Under the pieces are notes generated by a model, which saw nothing but the letters and a program-made list of their open reading frames with translations, was not told where the DNA came from and searched no databases. DNA of 64,000 nucleotides from Haliotis asinina. Its lineage: Eukaryota; Mollusca; Gastropoda; Lepetellida; Haliotidae. Location: assembly GCF_037392515.1 (NCBI RefSeq), contig NC_090282.1:26521554-26585553 (forward strand), written 5' to 3'. Each line of letters opens with the position of its first letter. Position 1 is the stretch's first letter. The position numbers and the translations under genes are program-made. Shown piece by piece: positions 22,190 through 33,400 of this stretch.

Positions 22190-23220
22190 TAGTAATGAGT
22201 GATCAGATCAGATCAACGATATGTCATATTTTTCACACACATGAAATACTTGTGAATGTATACACCCTACCAATTATTTTTTTAATTCATAAAATCATCA
22301 CTATTACTGCCAAACACCTCTCACCAGATGGAACTTTTTTTCCCTAACAGAAATTAAAGGTGTGTGTGAAAGAAGTTTTTGAGCAATAACTAGAAACACT
22401 CAAAAAATGCTGTGTAGTATTTCAATGGCGGATCGGAACAGATCAGCGAGATGACACGTTTTTCACACACCTCAAATACATCCTAACAATATGTTTAGAT
22501 TATCAAATTATAAATATTACCTGCAAACACCTTTCGGGTCATAGTATATTCCCCTCATAAATATTTAAGGTGCATGTGAAAGAGGTTTTGGAGCAATAAC
22601 TAGAAACACTCAAAGTTATACTATTTCAATGGCGGATCAGAACAGATCCGCGAGATGGCACATTTTTCAACACCTCAAAAACACCCTACCGATTTTTTTT
22701 AAATTATAGAATTAGCACTATTACTTCCAAACACCTTTCACTAGATGGTATGTTCCCCTAATGGAAATTAAAGGTGTATGTGAATGAAGTTTTTGAAGCT
22801 GAAACAAAAGCACTCAAACAACGCCGTGCAATATTTCAATGGCGGATCGGATCAGGTCGGCGAGATGGCACATATTTCACACACCTCAAGTACGTCCTAA
22901 CAATTTATTTTAGATTATGAAACTATCACTATTACCTGCAAACACATTTCGCCTGATGGTAAATTCCCCTCATAAAAATCAAAGGTGTATGTGAAAGACG
23001 GTGTTGAGCAATATCTAGACACACTGCAAACAACGGCGTGTAGTATTTCAATGGCGCATCAGATCAGATCGGCGATCTGCCACATTTTTCACACACCCCA
23101 ATTAAACCCCAACATGTTTTTAAGTCACAAAAGTATCACTATTGCTTGCAGATACCTTTCAACTAAAGGTATAATTTCCTGCTAAAACATAAAGGAATGT
23201 GTGAAAGAAGCTTTTATTGA
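22190..23220 (+). repeat. Tandem array of ~207-bp units (about five copies)
   Basis: The landmark TTCAATGGCG recurs at 22421, 22625, 22835 and 23047, spacings of 204, 210 and 212 bp. Each unit carries GATC-rich sequence, then TTTTTCACACACCTCAA, CTGCAAACACCTTTC, a CCCCTCATAAA-like block and GGTGTATGTGAAAGA. A degenerate further copy lies to the left (about 22045-22190). The array is internal to the 4.1-kb element, so it probably moved with it. Confidence 0.85.
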
Positions 23221-23543
23221 CGAAACTCAGTCTATCTTCGCTGTGTACCGATAATTGAAGCCAGAGAGTTACAAGATGCCGACTTGAAACTTTACTACAA
23301 ACATATTTTCTTATACTGACACTGATTACAAATATGTGACTAGAACTGAAGTAACAGAACAGGTGACTTATGTTCTACGTGTAGGTTCCGAGTTGTCACA
23401 ACACTCAGTGAATGTAATCAGCTGTTGAAAATGAACCGAGCTCAATCTTAAATACTAAGCTGCCGCCATATTGTCTCCACTGGTCACGTGACAAAGCGAG
23501 ACATACGTTCAGCGGTTTTTCGAGGAATTTCCCCTCCCCTCTC

Positions 23544-23550
23544 TATATAG
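23544..23550 (+). promoter_or_regulatory. Candidate TATA box near the right end of the 4.1-kb element
   Basis: TATATAG lies about 170 bp upstream of the ATG at 23715 and points out of the element. The region upstream is locally GC-richer and holds a CACGTG E-box at about 23487. Prediction from sequence only. Confidence 0.3.
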
Positions 23551-23714
23551 GCTCCCTGGTGTGAACTGCTGCGTTTTGGTGTAAGGTTTTGATAAGAATT
23601 TGCCATATTTTACCGAGTGCAATCATTTGTTGAACGCATGACAGTAATCTTGTCAACGTTACGAATTTGTTTTGTTATACATCAGTTCATGAGTAAAAAG
23701 TACCTTTAAACAGT

Positions 23715-23861
23715 ATGGAATATTTTGCAAAATCTAGTTTAGAACAGTTGACTAAAGTATGCGGCTACATTTACACTAGTGAGTCTCAACTTTTGATGGG
23801 TAGCATACTTGAACATACGAATCTAATGGTGAAGGAAACAGTAGACGCTAAGACTCTAACG
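23715..23861 (+). CDS. Candidate first exon, hypothetical protein
   Basis: An ATG frame of 49 codons (starts MEYFAKSSLEQLTKVCGYIY) ends at a GTAAAT donor at 23862, in phase 0. A TATA-like motif lies 170 bp upstream. The reading direction is outward, through the right terminal repeat of the 4.1-kb element. No domain is recognised and no downstream exon could be joined. It may be the element's own gene, a captured exon or chance. Confidence 0.3.
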
Positions 23862-23952
23862 GTAAATATAACACATAATTGTACACTCCTACGTAGGAGA
23901 TAATGAGACAAAATATTTTTCACCGTGGCCCTAATACGCTTCCGTAGATCTT

Positions 23953-24720
23953 TATGGCTAAGAGTGTAATTAAGTTACAACTGATTAAACTAAATTAGTT
24001 ATTTTACCACGTTTTCCTTTATTTCATTCAGTAAGAGGTACTAAACATTGCCCATGAAATACTGAATTACCTTTCATCAAGTTGATTAAACATGGAAAAT
24101 ACCCAACATGTTTGACAGTGTTAAAATATATTGTAATACGTCTCCACCACGTGGATCGAAGGTGTCTCCCGATGACATCGTGGAACCTTTACGCACTAGT
24201 AGGTTGGTTTTTAACCCGTTCGAATCCCTTCGCCCTCATCGAGGGAGCTTAGACAAACACTCAGTCCCCTGTTGTTCGTGATAATAGGGAAAGGACCACC
24301 ATTCGCATGAAAGCGAAAACAAAATTCGCTCAATGTTTACATGCGCAGAAAAAAATTCGCCTTCGTGGGAATAAACCGCGCCAGCAAACCCGATTGAAAA
24401 AGCTAGACTGGACTATTTTCTTTTCTCAAGAAGCCTTGTGAATTCTGTCACAAATGCAGGTATAGATCCAAGCTATAGGCCACACCACTCATTACACTGG
24501 ATTGCTTTGGAATTCAATGATGTAGAAAAAGGCTGGTGATTTTGGAAATGAAATAACTCCCTTTTACGGGATACAATAACAAACTGAGGGTAGTAATCAA
24601 AGATACCACAAAACAGTATCCACATGATACTAATGATGTAGATGTGCCTTTCATGATTAATGATCAACTGTTGTTTGAAACAATGCTTTTAATGATAAGG
24701 GGTTACACTATAAAATACTC
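23953..24720. other. No gene recognised
   Basis: A CCGTTCGAATCCC box near 24217 resembles a polymerase III B box, but no A box at the right spacing or cloverleaf could be drawn, so no tRNA or SINE is called. Confidence 0.3.
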
Positions 24721-26700
24721 ATCAGAAATGAAAAAGAATAGACATATGAGGGGAAATGTACATCTTGACATTATCAACGAAAATATATTTTGATTGTTCA
24801 AACACAGATGACATTAAAGAGTTGATTGCTATGAAAATGGAGAAACATACTTCCTATCCCCTGAAAAGCAAACCTTCCCATATAGAGCAAGTATCAAGCT
24901 GTAAAATGAAAATAATGAAATAGAAACAGGTAAACGCAATCTGTATTAAAAGGAACAAATAAATGTCTACACAAAGCCACAAAAAAGATTAACTTACGTG
25001 AGCTTTTTAAGTTTAAGGGTGCTGAAATCCCCAAATTCAATTATAACTAAAACAAAGTCTAGATGGCGCTAGGAACGTATGACGAAATCCTAAACTAGTT
25101 GAAAAAATAACTGGTTAATATGGAAAAATCCTGGTCCATCAGGATTTACAAATGAGTTTTACAAATTCTTCTGGAGTAACATAAATTCGTTTCTACTCAG
25201 ATCTTTAAATTTCGCAGTGAACTAATAACTAGCCAGAAGTAATGTCTTCTTAATGAATAGCTCGAAAAGACAAACCCAAACAATAATTGTCAGACTAGAG
25301 ACCACTATTGTTACCAAATTTGCCATGCAAGATCGATCCGGCAACAGAAGCAAATAGAATCAAAGGGGCATTGGTTTCACTTATCAACGAAGACGAAAAA
25401 GAATTCGTTGTTAATAAATATATTAGAGAAAGCATAAGACTGATATATGACATAATGGATTATACAGAACGGATCAATTGTTACTACTGATCGATTTCGA
25501 AAAACTCTAGAGGGAACTTCACTGAAGAGGTTTTTGCGGGTATTTTTTAATTTGGGGGAATCTATTTGAAGCTGGACCAAGACATACACTGCAATATAAG
25601 CTCATCGGTATTAGTAATTGGCTTTGGCTCTGACTTCTTTAATATAACAAGAGGCTGTAGGCAAGGGGATCGCCATTCTCCTGATATCTTCATTATATAC
25701 GCTGAAATGTTATCTGCTATGATTCGAAACAGTCAAACGTAAAATGTACACCAACTGAAAACACAGAATACCTGGTCTCCCACTTAGCAGATGATACATC
25801 CCTTTGTCTCATATGGTACTGAAAAGTGTCCACAAAATGCCATACAAATATTGGACGACTACGCTTACTTTTCCGGTCAGTCTCAGAATAAATCTAAGCA
25901 AAACATGAATCGAATCATTTGGATTGGGTCTCTGCGAGAAAAAACTAACATTTCATGCAAAAAAAAAATGGAAATTCATTTGGTCCCAAGGTGTTTTTAC
26001 TATTCTAGGTATTGTATTCTCTTTAAACCTAGCTGAGATGGTTGAAAGGAAACCCCCCCCCCCAAAAAAAAAAAAAAAAATAATAATGAAGACAAACTTA
26101 AAGACAACAAAAGAAAAATACACATATGCTCACCTCGAAAGCCAATACTCATCGGTAGGATTACAATCATGAAATCCTTAATTTTGACAACAATAAACCA
26201 ATTTTTCCCCTACCTAACCGCCAAATGACCTAGAAAATCTATGTTTCTACTATGTAAGGGTATGTCAAACCTGATAAGATTGATCGTTATAACACAAAAG
26301 AAAGATATCAGGAGGGCGGTTCTAGAATGCCTGACAAAAACAAATCAATGCTAAAAAAGTCGCGTGGTTTAAGAGAATTGTTTAAAGGACTTCAACCTGA
26401 CTGCCATTTTCATTTTTCTACAACATGTAACAAAACATACAATATATCTGACTAAAGGGAGAAGCATTTGTAAAACAAAGAGTAGTAAGTAAAAAAACAA
26501 ACTGTTTTTGGAAAGACACTCTTTTAGCCTGTTTCCATACGTCATTGAAAAATATAGAATTTGTTGAGGGCAATGTTATTCTGGCGCAATCTTTATGATA
26601 CAATGAACGCATTTTCTTCAATAAAAAACATTCGTGTACCCACACTACGCTGCGGTTGGCATGAGATTTGAAAATGACTTGATAGACACTAATTGAACAA
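24721..26700 (+). mobile_element. Decayed L1/Tx1-like non-LTR retrotransposon ORF2
   Basis: Shifted + strand frames give a recognisable order. At 25400-25460 is FVVNKYIRESIRLIYDIMDY. At about 25640-25720 comes FFNITRGCRQGDRHSPDIFI, the conserved fingers/palm motif (RGCRQGDPLSP-type). At about 25780 is HLADDTSL, the YADD-box equivalent. At 25970-26035 is KFIWSQGVFTILGIVFSLNL. At 26280-26370 is a degraded C-terminal segment. Stops, frameshifts and a C12/A17 run at 26057-26085 break it. It is inactive. Confidence 0.7.
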
Positions 26701-27476
26701 TATATACATATAAAAAGTTTTTAAAAATAAATAACATTAATAATATACTATTGTTTCACCTTTCCCTTTATATGGGGCAAAATAGTGTGCAGCCATTGGT
26801 GACTGCTTCACACACGACGTTTCATGTGTTTTCTGCGATAGTTTCATGGACATTGTGACTATTTCTCAAGGTGTGGGAGGTTTGATTACCGTTACAACAA
26901 TTAAGCTTCAACAATGATTTCCCATTTTAGGGTAGTTTCCTTATTGGGGCATCAATAACTCAAACAATGTCTGATACAATGTCCCAGCTGTGATACGTAT
27001 GTTCCCTTGTCTTGAACAATGTTCACTGCGGATTCATGGACACATGTTCACGCTATAGTCTGAATCATACACTGGGCTTTGCTTTTAGCACAGGCGTCGT
27101 ATGATATCGGAATTTACTTGTTTTAGTTTGTTATTCCTATCACTTGCAATGCAACTTTTAAATTAACCCATTGGCATTATCGAAACTAATTTGCAACCAT
27201 GCAACGTTGGGTGAGAGAGACAACGCAACTTACAAACCTACCTTCAGTTTGACCACATGTCAGTCAGATCACTTGTCATTTCAAATTCGGTAATCCCGAC
27301 TACTGTCCTAGTGTAGTTCGTTTAGTTGTGTCTTTGAAGTGTTTAGTAACCAGCCGATCCTTGGTAGATAAAGAACTCAAACCTTCTCCATCTGTAAAGC
27401 CAGTTTCGAGGCATCGCAATGTACACCTTCAACTTTTCAATGAACCTCAACTTCATCACTTGATGTAGGGGAAACT
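26701..27476. other. No gene recognised
   Basis: No exon, repeat family or structural signal could be supported by eye. Confidence 0.3.
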
Positions 27477-27740
27477 GAGTGAGTTTAGTTTTACGCCGAA
27501 CTCAGCAACATTCCAGCTATTTGGCGGCGGTCTGTAAATAATCGAGTATGGACCAGACAATCCAGTGATCAACGACATGAGTATCGATCCGCGTATTTGG
27601 GAACCGATGCCATGTGTCAACCAAGTCAGCTAGCCTGACCACCCGATCCTGTTAGTCGCCCCTTGCGACGAGCATAGTCGCCTTTTGTGGCACGCATGGG
27701 TTACTCAAGGCCTATTCTACTACGGGACCTTCACGGGTCC
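27477..27740 (+). mobile_element. SINE-like repeat, full-length copy
   Basis: GAGTGAGTTTAGTTTTACGCC at the start, ATTCCAGCTATTTGGCGGCG, ATAATCGAGTATGGACCAGA, GTGTCAACCAAGTCAGC, TTAGTCGCC and GGACCTTCACGGGTCC at the end. At least seven other copies or fragments occur in this window in both orientations. It is non-coding. Confidence 0.85.
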
Positions 27741-28508
27741 TCTTACTACAAAGTTACTGCACATGTTACATTTATAAGTCATGTATATGCTATGGTTGGT
27801 ATCGTTCAGTTTACTTAAGTTTTACCAGATACGCCATATGATTAATAATGATTTGTTTTTAATTTATCGAAATACCTAGATGAACACATGTATAAAAATG
27901 TATCAATTGTCGTCACGACCTGTTTTCACTTTCAGTAGTAACGAAGTACGTAGGTATGACACACCTTATTTTGAAACAAACAAGTCATGTTTTTCTCAGG
28001 TTGTGTGAAGGTGAGATTAACGATTTAGGGTTTCCATGGCAACGAAATAACTCATGATATGTGTACATAAATCACAACTTCATAAGAAAATTATTCAGGA
28101 CGAAGCATGAGGTAGGTGATATTATGAGATCATTTCTAACGAATGTAAAACTATCGAAAGGAATGGCACTTTCAGGATTGTGTCGACAGTAAGTATGCAT
28201 TCCTTTTGTGTAATAATTCTCCCATCTACTTTGACATACACAGTCAGTGGAATTTGCTGAGGCAGACAATTGAGTCTTGGTATTCCTTTTAACATCTTAA
28301 CGTTGTATTTTCTCGATGGCAGGTAGAGGGGTATCCAACCGTGTGAATAGCTGTTCATGGGGTCAGTCAATGATTTATCTTGTCCATACTCGCTTACATA
28401 GAGACTGCCAAGATTTAACTGGAATACTTCTGTTTGAGCTACTATTGAGCTACTAATAGGTGACTGACTAAGGACAAATGGAAGTTAACAGTAAATTGGC
28501 GTTTATTG

Positions 28509-28545
28509 GAAGCTGGAACGTGTATATATATATATATATGAGTCA

Positions 28546-28595
<50 letters not shown>

Positions 28596-28605
28596 CTGAC
28601 TCATA
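28509..28605. repeat. (TA)n microsatellite with flanking inverted GAGTCAGT
   Basis: A TA run from about 28511 is interrupted by GAGTCAGT at 28531 and continues to about 28592, where ATTACTGACTCAT follows. The two GAGTCAGT/ACTGACTC blocks make the whole stretch a potential cruciform. Confidence 0.85.
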
Positions 28606-29014
28606 CCAGGGCAATGGGCAAACAGTAGGAGTCCGGTCATAGCGGTGCTAAGTGAAAACTAGGGAGATGGGCAAATGGATGCAGGAAAGTAATCAGCACG
28701 CTGAAACATAAGCGTAATCAAAGTTCAATTGTCCCTCGTCAAGGTTCATAGCCGGCGGGTGTCTACTCGTTTTCTGTGTTGTTCTTCTGTTCTCCCATTC
28801 TTGGAGATGTCTCCGGAATTTCGAGTTTAATTTCTTAGCAGAGGATGTTCTTTTTGTTTTGTGTTGAGTCAGGGGTCTGTGGATTTCTCTATTGGTGGCC
28901 ACGGTTACATCTTCTGGGACTGAAGCTGCCGCTCTTTGGGCCTCTGCCATAGGTCTTGATGGTCCAGCCGCAAGACAAGGTAGCATCTATGTTGGCTTTG
29001 TTGTTCGATGAAGG

Positions 29015-29286
29015 GTGAATGAGTGAGTGAGTTTAGCTTTACGCCGCACTCAGCAATATTCCACCTATATGGCGGTGGTCTGTAAATAATCGAGTGTGGA
29101 CCAGACAATCCAGTAATCAACAACATGAGTATCGATCTGCGCAGTTGGGAACCGATGACATGTGTCAACCAAGGCAGCGAGTCTGACCACCCGATCGCGT
29201 TAGTCGCCTCTTACGACAAGCATAGTCGCCTTTTATGGCAAGCATGGGTTGCTGCAGGTCTATTCTACCCCGGGACCTTCACGGGT
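29015..29286 (+). mobile_element. SINE-like repeat, full-length copy
   Basis: Same landmarks as 27477-27740, from GTGAGTGAGTTTAGC to GACCTTCACGGGT. Its 3' end directly abuts the Penelope-like fragment, which begins at about 29288. Confidence 0.85.
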
Positions 29287-29590
29287 TTTCGATGATGGGA
29301 GGAATGTGATTAGTGACAGAGCCTTGGCAGTATATGATGATTCTGATGGGTGATGGGGCATGTATTGGTCTAGGATCTGAGTTGTTAAGGGTGTTCCTGA
29401 TGGTTTTGGAGACTAGATGGGCAGAGTAATTGTTGATGGAAGTGAAGGTTTTCTTGAGATGATCCAGTTTACTGCCGAGAGCATATGGGTGGCACATGCA
29501 TTTGACACATCGGTAAATGGTGGGAATGATATTTTGTGTTATAAAACGCCGCAGTAAGTAAACCCACGATTGCATTCGATTATCTTGCAA
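29287..29590 (-). mobile_element. Penelope-like element fragment (reverse-transcriptase C-terminal region)
   Basis: The minus strand frame reads LGSKLDHLKKTFTSINNYSA..., then IRNTLNN and PIRIIIYCQGSVTNHIPPII. This is the region between the reverse transcriptase and the GIY-YIG domain in Penelope-like elements. It is cut off on its downstream side at the SINE junction, so the endonuclease is absent here. Confidence 0.65.
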
Positions 29591-29640
29591 AGTAATGCTA
29601 ATGACTTAGACGGTTACACTGATTTACAAGACATTCTGAT

Positions 29641-29784
29641 AAATAGAGATATTTTGTTAATGTTGTCAAATAATATCTATATCTCATCGAGCGGTCTGAC
29701 AAAGGTCACGAGTGCTGCATAACAACTTTGTCAGACCACGAGTTGATATACATTGTTATTCGACAACATTAACAAAATATTCTG
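29641..29784. mobile_element. Hairpin MITE candidate (~68-bp arms)
   Basis: TATTTTGTTAATGTTGTC near 29650 is mirrored near 29762-29780, and GGTCTGACAAAG near 29692 is mirrored by CTTTGTCAGACC near 29728. ATTCTGAT occurs at 29633-29640 and 29779-29786 and may be an 8-bp target duplication. Non-coding. Confidence 0.55.
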
Positions 29785-30335
29785 ATCAGCATATTTCGAC
29801 CATTGTTTAGAAATGCTCGAGACATCAAAAAGTAGTTCTAGGCAAAGTGATATTCTATTCAGTGAAATGTTAGTCTACTCGGTGACAAAAACCATTGTTA
29901 TTTTCAGCAATATTTACAGTATTTCACCCTTACGATTATAATAAAGAATTTGTTCACGAATACCCACAACCATTAACAGCATCGTCAGTGGTTTTCTAAT
30001 GGATGGGTGTTTGAATCCATGGTCATACCTTCTTAATTGGGTCTTGTAATAGCACCATTTCTGTTGTCCCCCATTGTGATGTTGACGGGATATTGCTACC
30101 AGCAGTGCAAAACCTTACTCAGTCACTCACTTTATACTTTCCTGTATCGAGGAATACTGTTGCTTCTCAGTCCTTGCATTTAGTTGTAAAATAATCATTT
30201 TGAAAATCGTTTTGCAATGATTAAACGGTTAGAGTAAATATTATAAACCGCATGCTCTTCACTTCGTATTGCAGCACAGAGGTCGAATCTCGTACGTAGT
30301 ACTTCCATCTCCTGCCAACGCCATTATTCGAGATC

Positions 30336-30459
30336 ATGCATGTGATCATTATAATGGCATCAGTGGCAATCTTCATCATCAGCACCAGTGGTTGCCTTGG
30401 CCACGGGTTATCACTCAGAGCAATAATCGTCGCTTCAGAGAAGAAAACAACGTTTGTGG
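30336..30459 (+). CDS. GPCR exon 1 (TM1)
   Basis: Encodes MHVIIIMASVAIFIIST... through KKTTFV, then the first base of a glycine codon before a GTATGT donor. The hydrophobic run is TM1. Five residues only precede TM1 if the ATG at 30336 is the start, so a further N-terminal exon is possible. Confidence 0.65.
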
Positions 30460-33400
30460 GTATGTATAGGTGTAAAAAACGTTATAATAAACAGGTCAGG
30501 AATGGAAACTATACGAGGGGGTATCTAACATTTCTACTTGTCACCAGGAAATATTCGAGGTAGAACTTTATTTTGATTTCATGTCCTTAAGCCTCCCAGT
30601 GTTGCACATTTCTCTCGACCTTTCTTGAAGATACGCAGACCGCCTTCATGAAGTCTCCTCATTTCATGGAAAACAAACCCTCCAACTCTTCAACGGTCTC
30701 CCTGATATCGTCAAAGCGGCGTGCACGAAATTGTTTCTTCACCTCAGGGAATAAAGAGAAATCACTAGGAGAAAGTTCAGGTGAATAGGGTGGATGCAGC
30801 ATGATTTCGAACCCACATCGTCTTGCTCATACAGCAGCTGTTTGACACGTGTTGGCTGGCGCATTGTCAAGCGTACTCCTTTTGTGAACACACAACGACG
30901 TCTCTGTTTGATAGCGTCATGCAGCTTGGTCAGAAGTTTGGAGGGGTAAGATCCTGTGATGGTTTGACAATTTGCAAGGTTAAAAACTCCTGACATCATG
31001 ACCTTGCCTGCAGATGTGTGCGCCCTGGCCTTTTTCGGAGGGGGTGACGTGGCGCGCATCCACTGTTTACGCATCTCTTCTGTTTCAGTATGATGCAAAT
31101 AGACCCAACTGTCGTCCATGGCTACAAGACGACTGAAAGAAATTTGGTTATGAATAATGGTCTATGCACCACCATAACTCAGACTGGTTTCATGCATTTT
31201 TAATTACATGTTTGCACAGCGATCTTCGAGAACCAGCACCTCGACTTTCTTCACAGTGGCCATAACACCAGTCAGTGACCGACGTCCATTTCTTGTCTCA
31301 TATATCAGGGACCTGTTCGAACATTCTTTTTCCATTTCACATCAGTGCAAGAGGGGCTGTCCTCACCGTAAACAGATTTCATCTCCCCTTGATTCTGTCG
31401 GGCAGTGTACCCTTTCAAGTGCAAAAACTTAATATCGAGTGTGCCTCAGTCTTCTCCATGTTCGGGGTTACTCGTGTATAGGATCAACTAGCACAAGATT
31501 GAATATGGTTTTGGTCCATTAAGTGGAAAAGCATCACTGATGTCACCTTCCAATTTTCATCATACTGGCGATAATTAGAACCTTTTCATATCCCCTCGTA
31601 TTCAACGACTTAATGTGCTAATCAACTGAATGGGTACTAATTCCACTTAGGTGTACATAGAAAGCAAACTAAACACTAATACAACACACAAATGTTACTC
31701 TACAATAAAATAGGGAAAATGTAGAACCTATGGTCTAGGTCTAGTACAATATTCATTGATTACAAAGAATTGAGTTGGGTACTATATTATCTACATGATC
31801 AAAATCAGTGAATAAATAGCCTCAATAATAATATTTGGTTAAAGGTGTTTGCGGAATGGCTAAGCATGTCGTGCTCTACAGGTAGAATCCGAGACTCGGA
31901 CAACTGTTGAAAACTAACAGACGTCGCCTAGCAGTAAACAATCACTATCACGCTGGAGACACCAGAAATGGGTGTCACACATTGTACAAATGCAGGGAAT
32001 CGAATCATGCTTTTACGGCTAATCTACCTTACCGCGGCGTAAACAACCAAGTGAACCAGTTCAAGCAAAGACTTTGTTGTAAATATAAATAGGCAATGTG
32101 AAAAAGACTTCCTAAAACGTTTATTGGAACGTCAATGATAAAGTATTTTCTCACCGCACATATACAATGTAAATTATAGAACTGTTGAGTTGGGTAAAAT
32201 CACACTTATTTAATAAACTACTTCCTTGCTTAACACAGAGTGAAAAAATTGATTCCAAGAACTTATAGGGTACAAATATTGGCCATTATTGAAATTGTTC
32301 ATCAGAACGTGTATAAAATCTTTTGAGCTGATGCACATAATCTAGCATCAAAGTAAAACTATAAGAACAAACAGTGGCATTTAGACTTTGAAGGATGCAT
32401 CAGTAGTTGTTTTAGGATGCGCCAGTAGTTAGTGCCGACACAAAACTATGCACTGTACACTTCTACATATGCTCTTTTGTTGCAGGTCTTTTCGCCGTAA
32501 TGACTGTGGCTGACATGATTCTCCTTGCTTTGGAGACTGGTCTTCAGGTGTATGAGCTGGCCTACCCGGAGGAGCACCTTCTCCCAGCAGTTCAAGCTGT
32601 GATGGATTACATAAGCAGTGTAGCTTTTATCGCAACTGCTGGCCTTTCTATAGACAGGTGTGTACAACGAATATGCGTAGAGCTGTGGATAGGTGAGGTG
32701 ATGAAACAGACGGAATACTGTCCTGAACAGCGTTTCATGTTTTATCATCATAACGCTAACCGAAGACGCGCTGATGTCTGTGACGCCCGTTATCACACTG
32801 GTGGCACAAACAGTCTCTTCTATAGTGCACCGTGGCATAATCAATGAATGAATTAGTGTATGCTGAGTAAAACGGCTCTTTGAAAAGTGTAACGGTTACT
32901 AGTATTTCACGCGGTGTTACCTTGGTAACAGGTAAGACCGATCTGACGCATATCTCAGAAGTTTACTACATTGGTAAAACGTGAAACTGTGACGTCAAAT
33001 CGGCATTGATCATGTGGTCCGGAGGAATCAACTTGCTGGTCTACTGAACATAGGTGTCCATATGGGATGTCCGTGTCCGTCAACCTGGCTTATTAACAGG
33101 CGTGGGCTATAGTACCAGTATACTGTAGTTCGAACTTTACAATACCATATATTGCGGTACACCTTTCGCGAACTGGATCACCTGATACGATCGGTAATTG
33201 TTTGTGATATAGTCAAAACTACAGTAACAACATGTAAATGTGTGTGGGTAATGATAGACCAGGGAATGAAACAGTCTCTTCTATTGTGACATGACATTAT
33301 ATTGTTAGTCTTGTATTATAATTATGCATCATGCCCCGATTTCTCGAAACAAACTTAAGTTTTCACTCAAATCCCAAACTAAGTTTGACAATTTGAAACA

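Larger units (their letters stand above)
19866..23946. mobile_element. 4.1-kb TIR element without recognised transposase
   Basis: The first 29 bp (19866-19894, starting TACGGAAGCGTATTAGGGCC) are exactly repeated in inverted orientation at 23918-23946. Weaker symmetry continues about 15 bp further. The same hexamer GATCTT flanks the element at 19860-19865 and 23947-23952, a plausible 6-bp target duplication. Inside both ends are TCCTACGTAGGA palindromes. The interior holds a tandem array of about 207-bp units and several short + strand frames but no recognisable transposase, so it is probably non-autonomous or encodes an unfamiliar one. The superfamily is not assigned. Confidence 0.8.

Noticed and set aside
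24200..24235. Possible polymerase III gene near a CGTTCGAATCCC box
   Set aside because: No A box at proper spacing and no cloverleaf.
28693..28986. 97-codon minus-strand frame
   Set aside because: Short and without domain or splice context; it lies between a microsatellite and a SINE copy.
32658..32847. Continuation of the frame after GPCR exon 2
   Set aside because: The DRY motif is completed only by splicing at 32657; the read-through sequence is not receptor-like.
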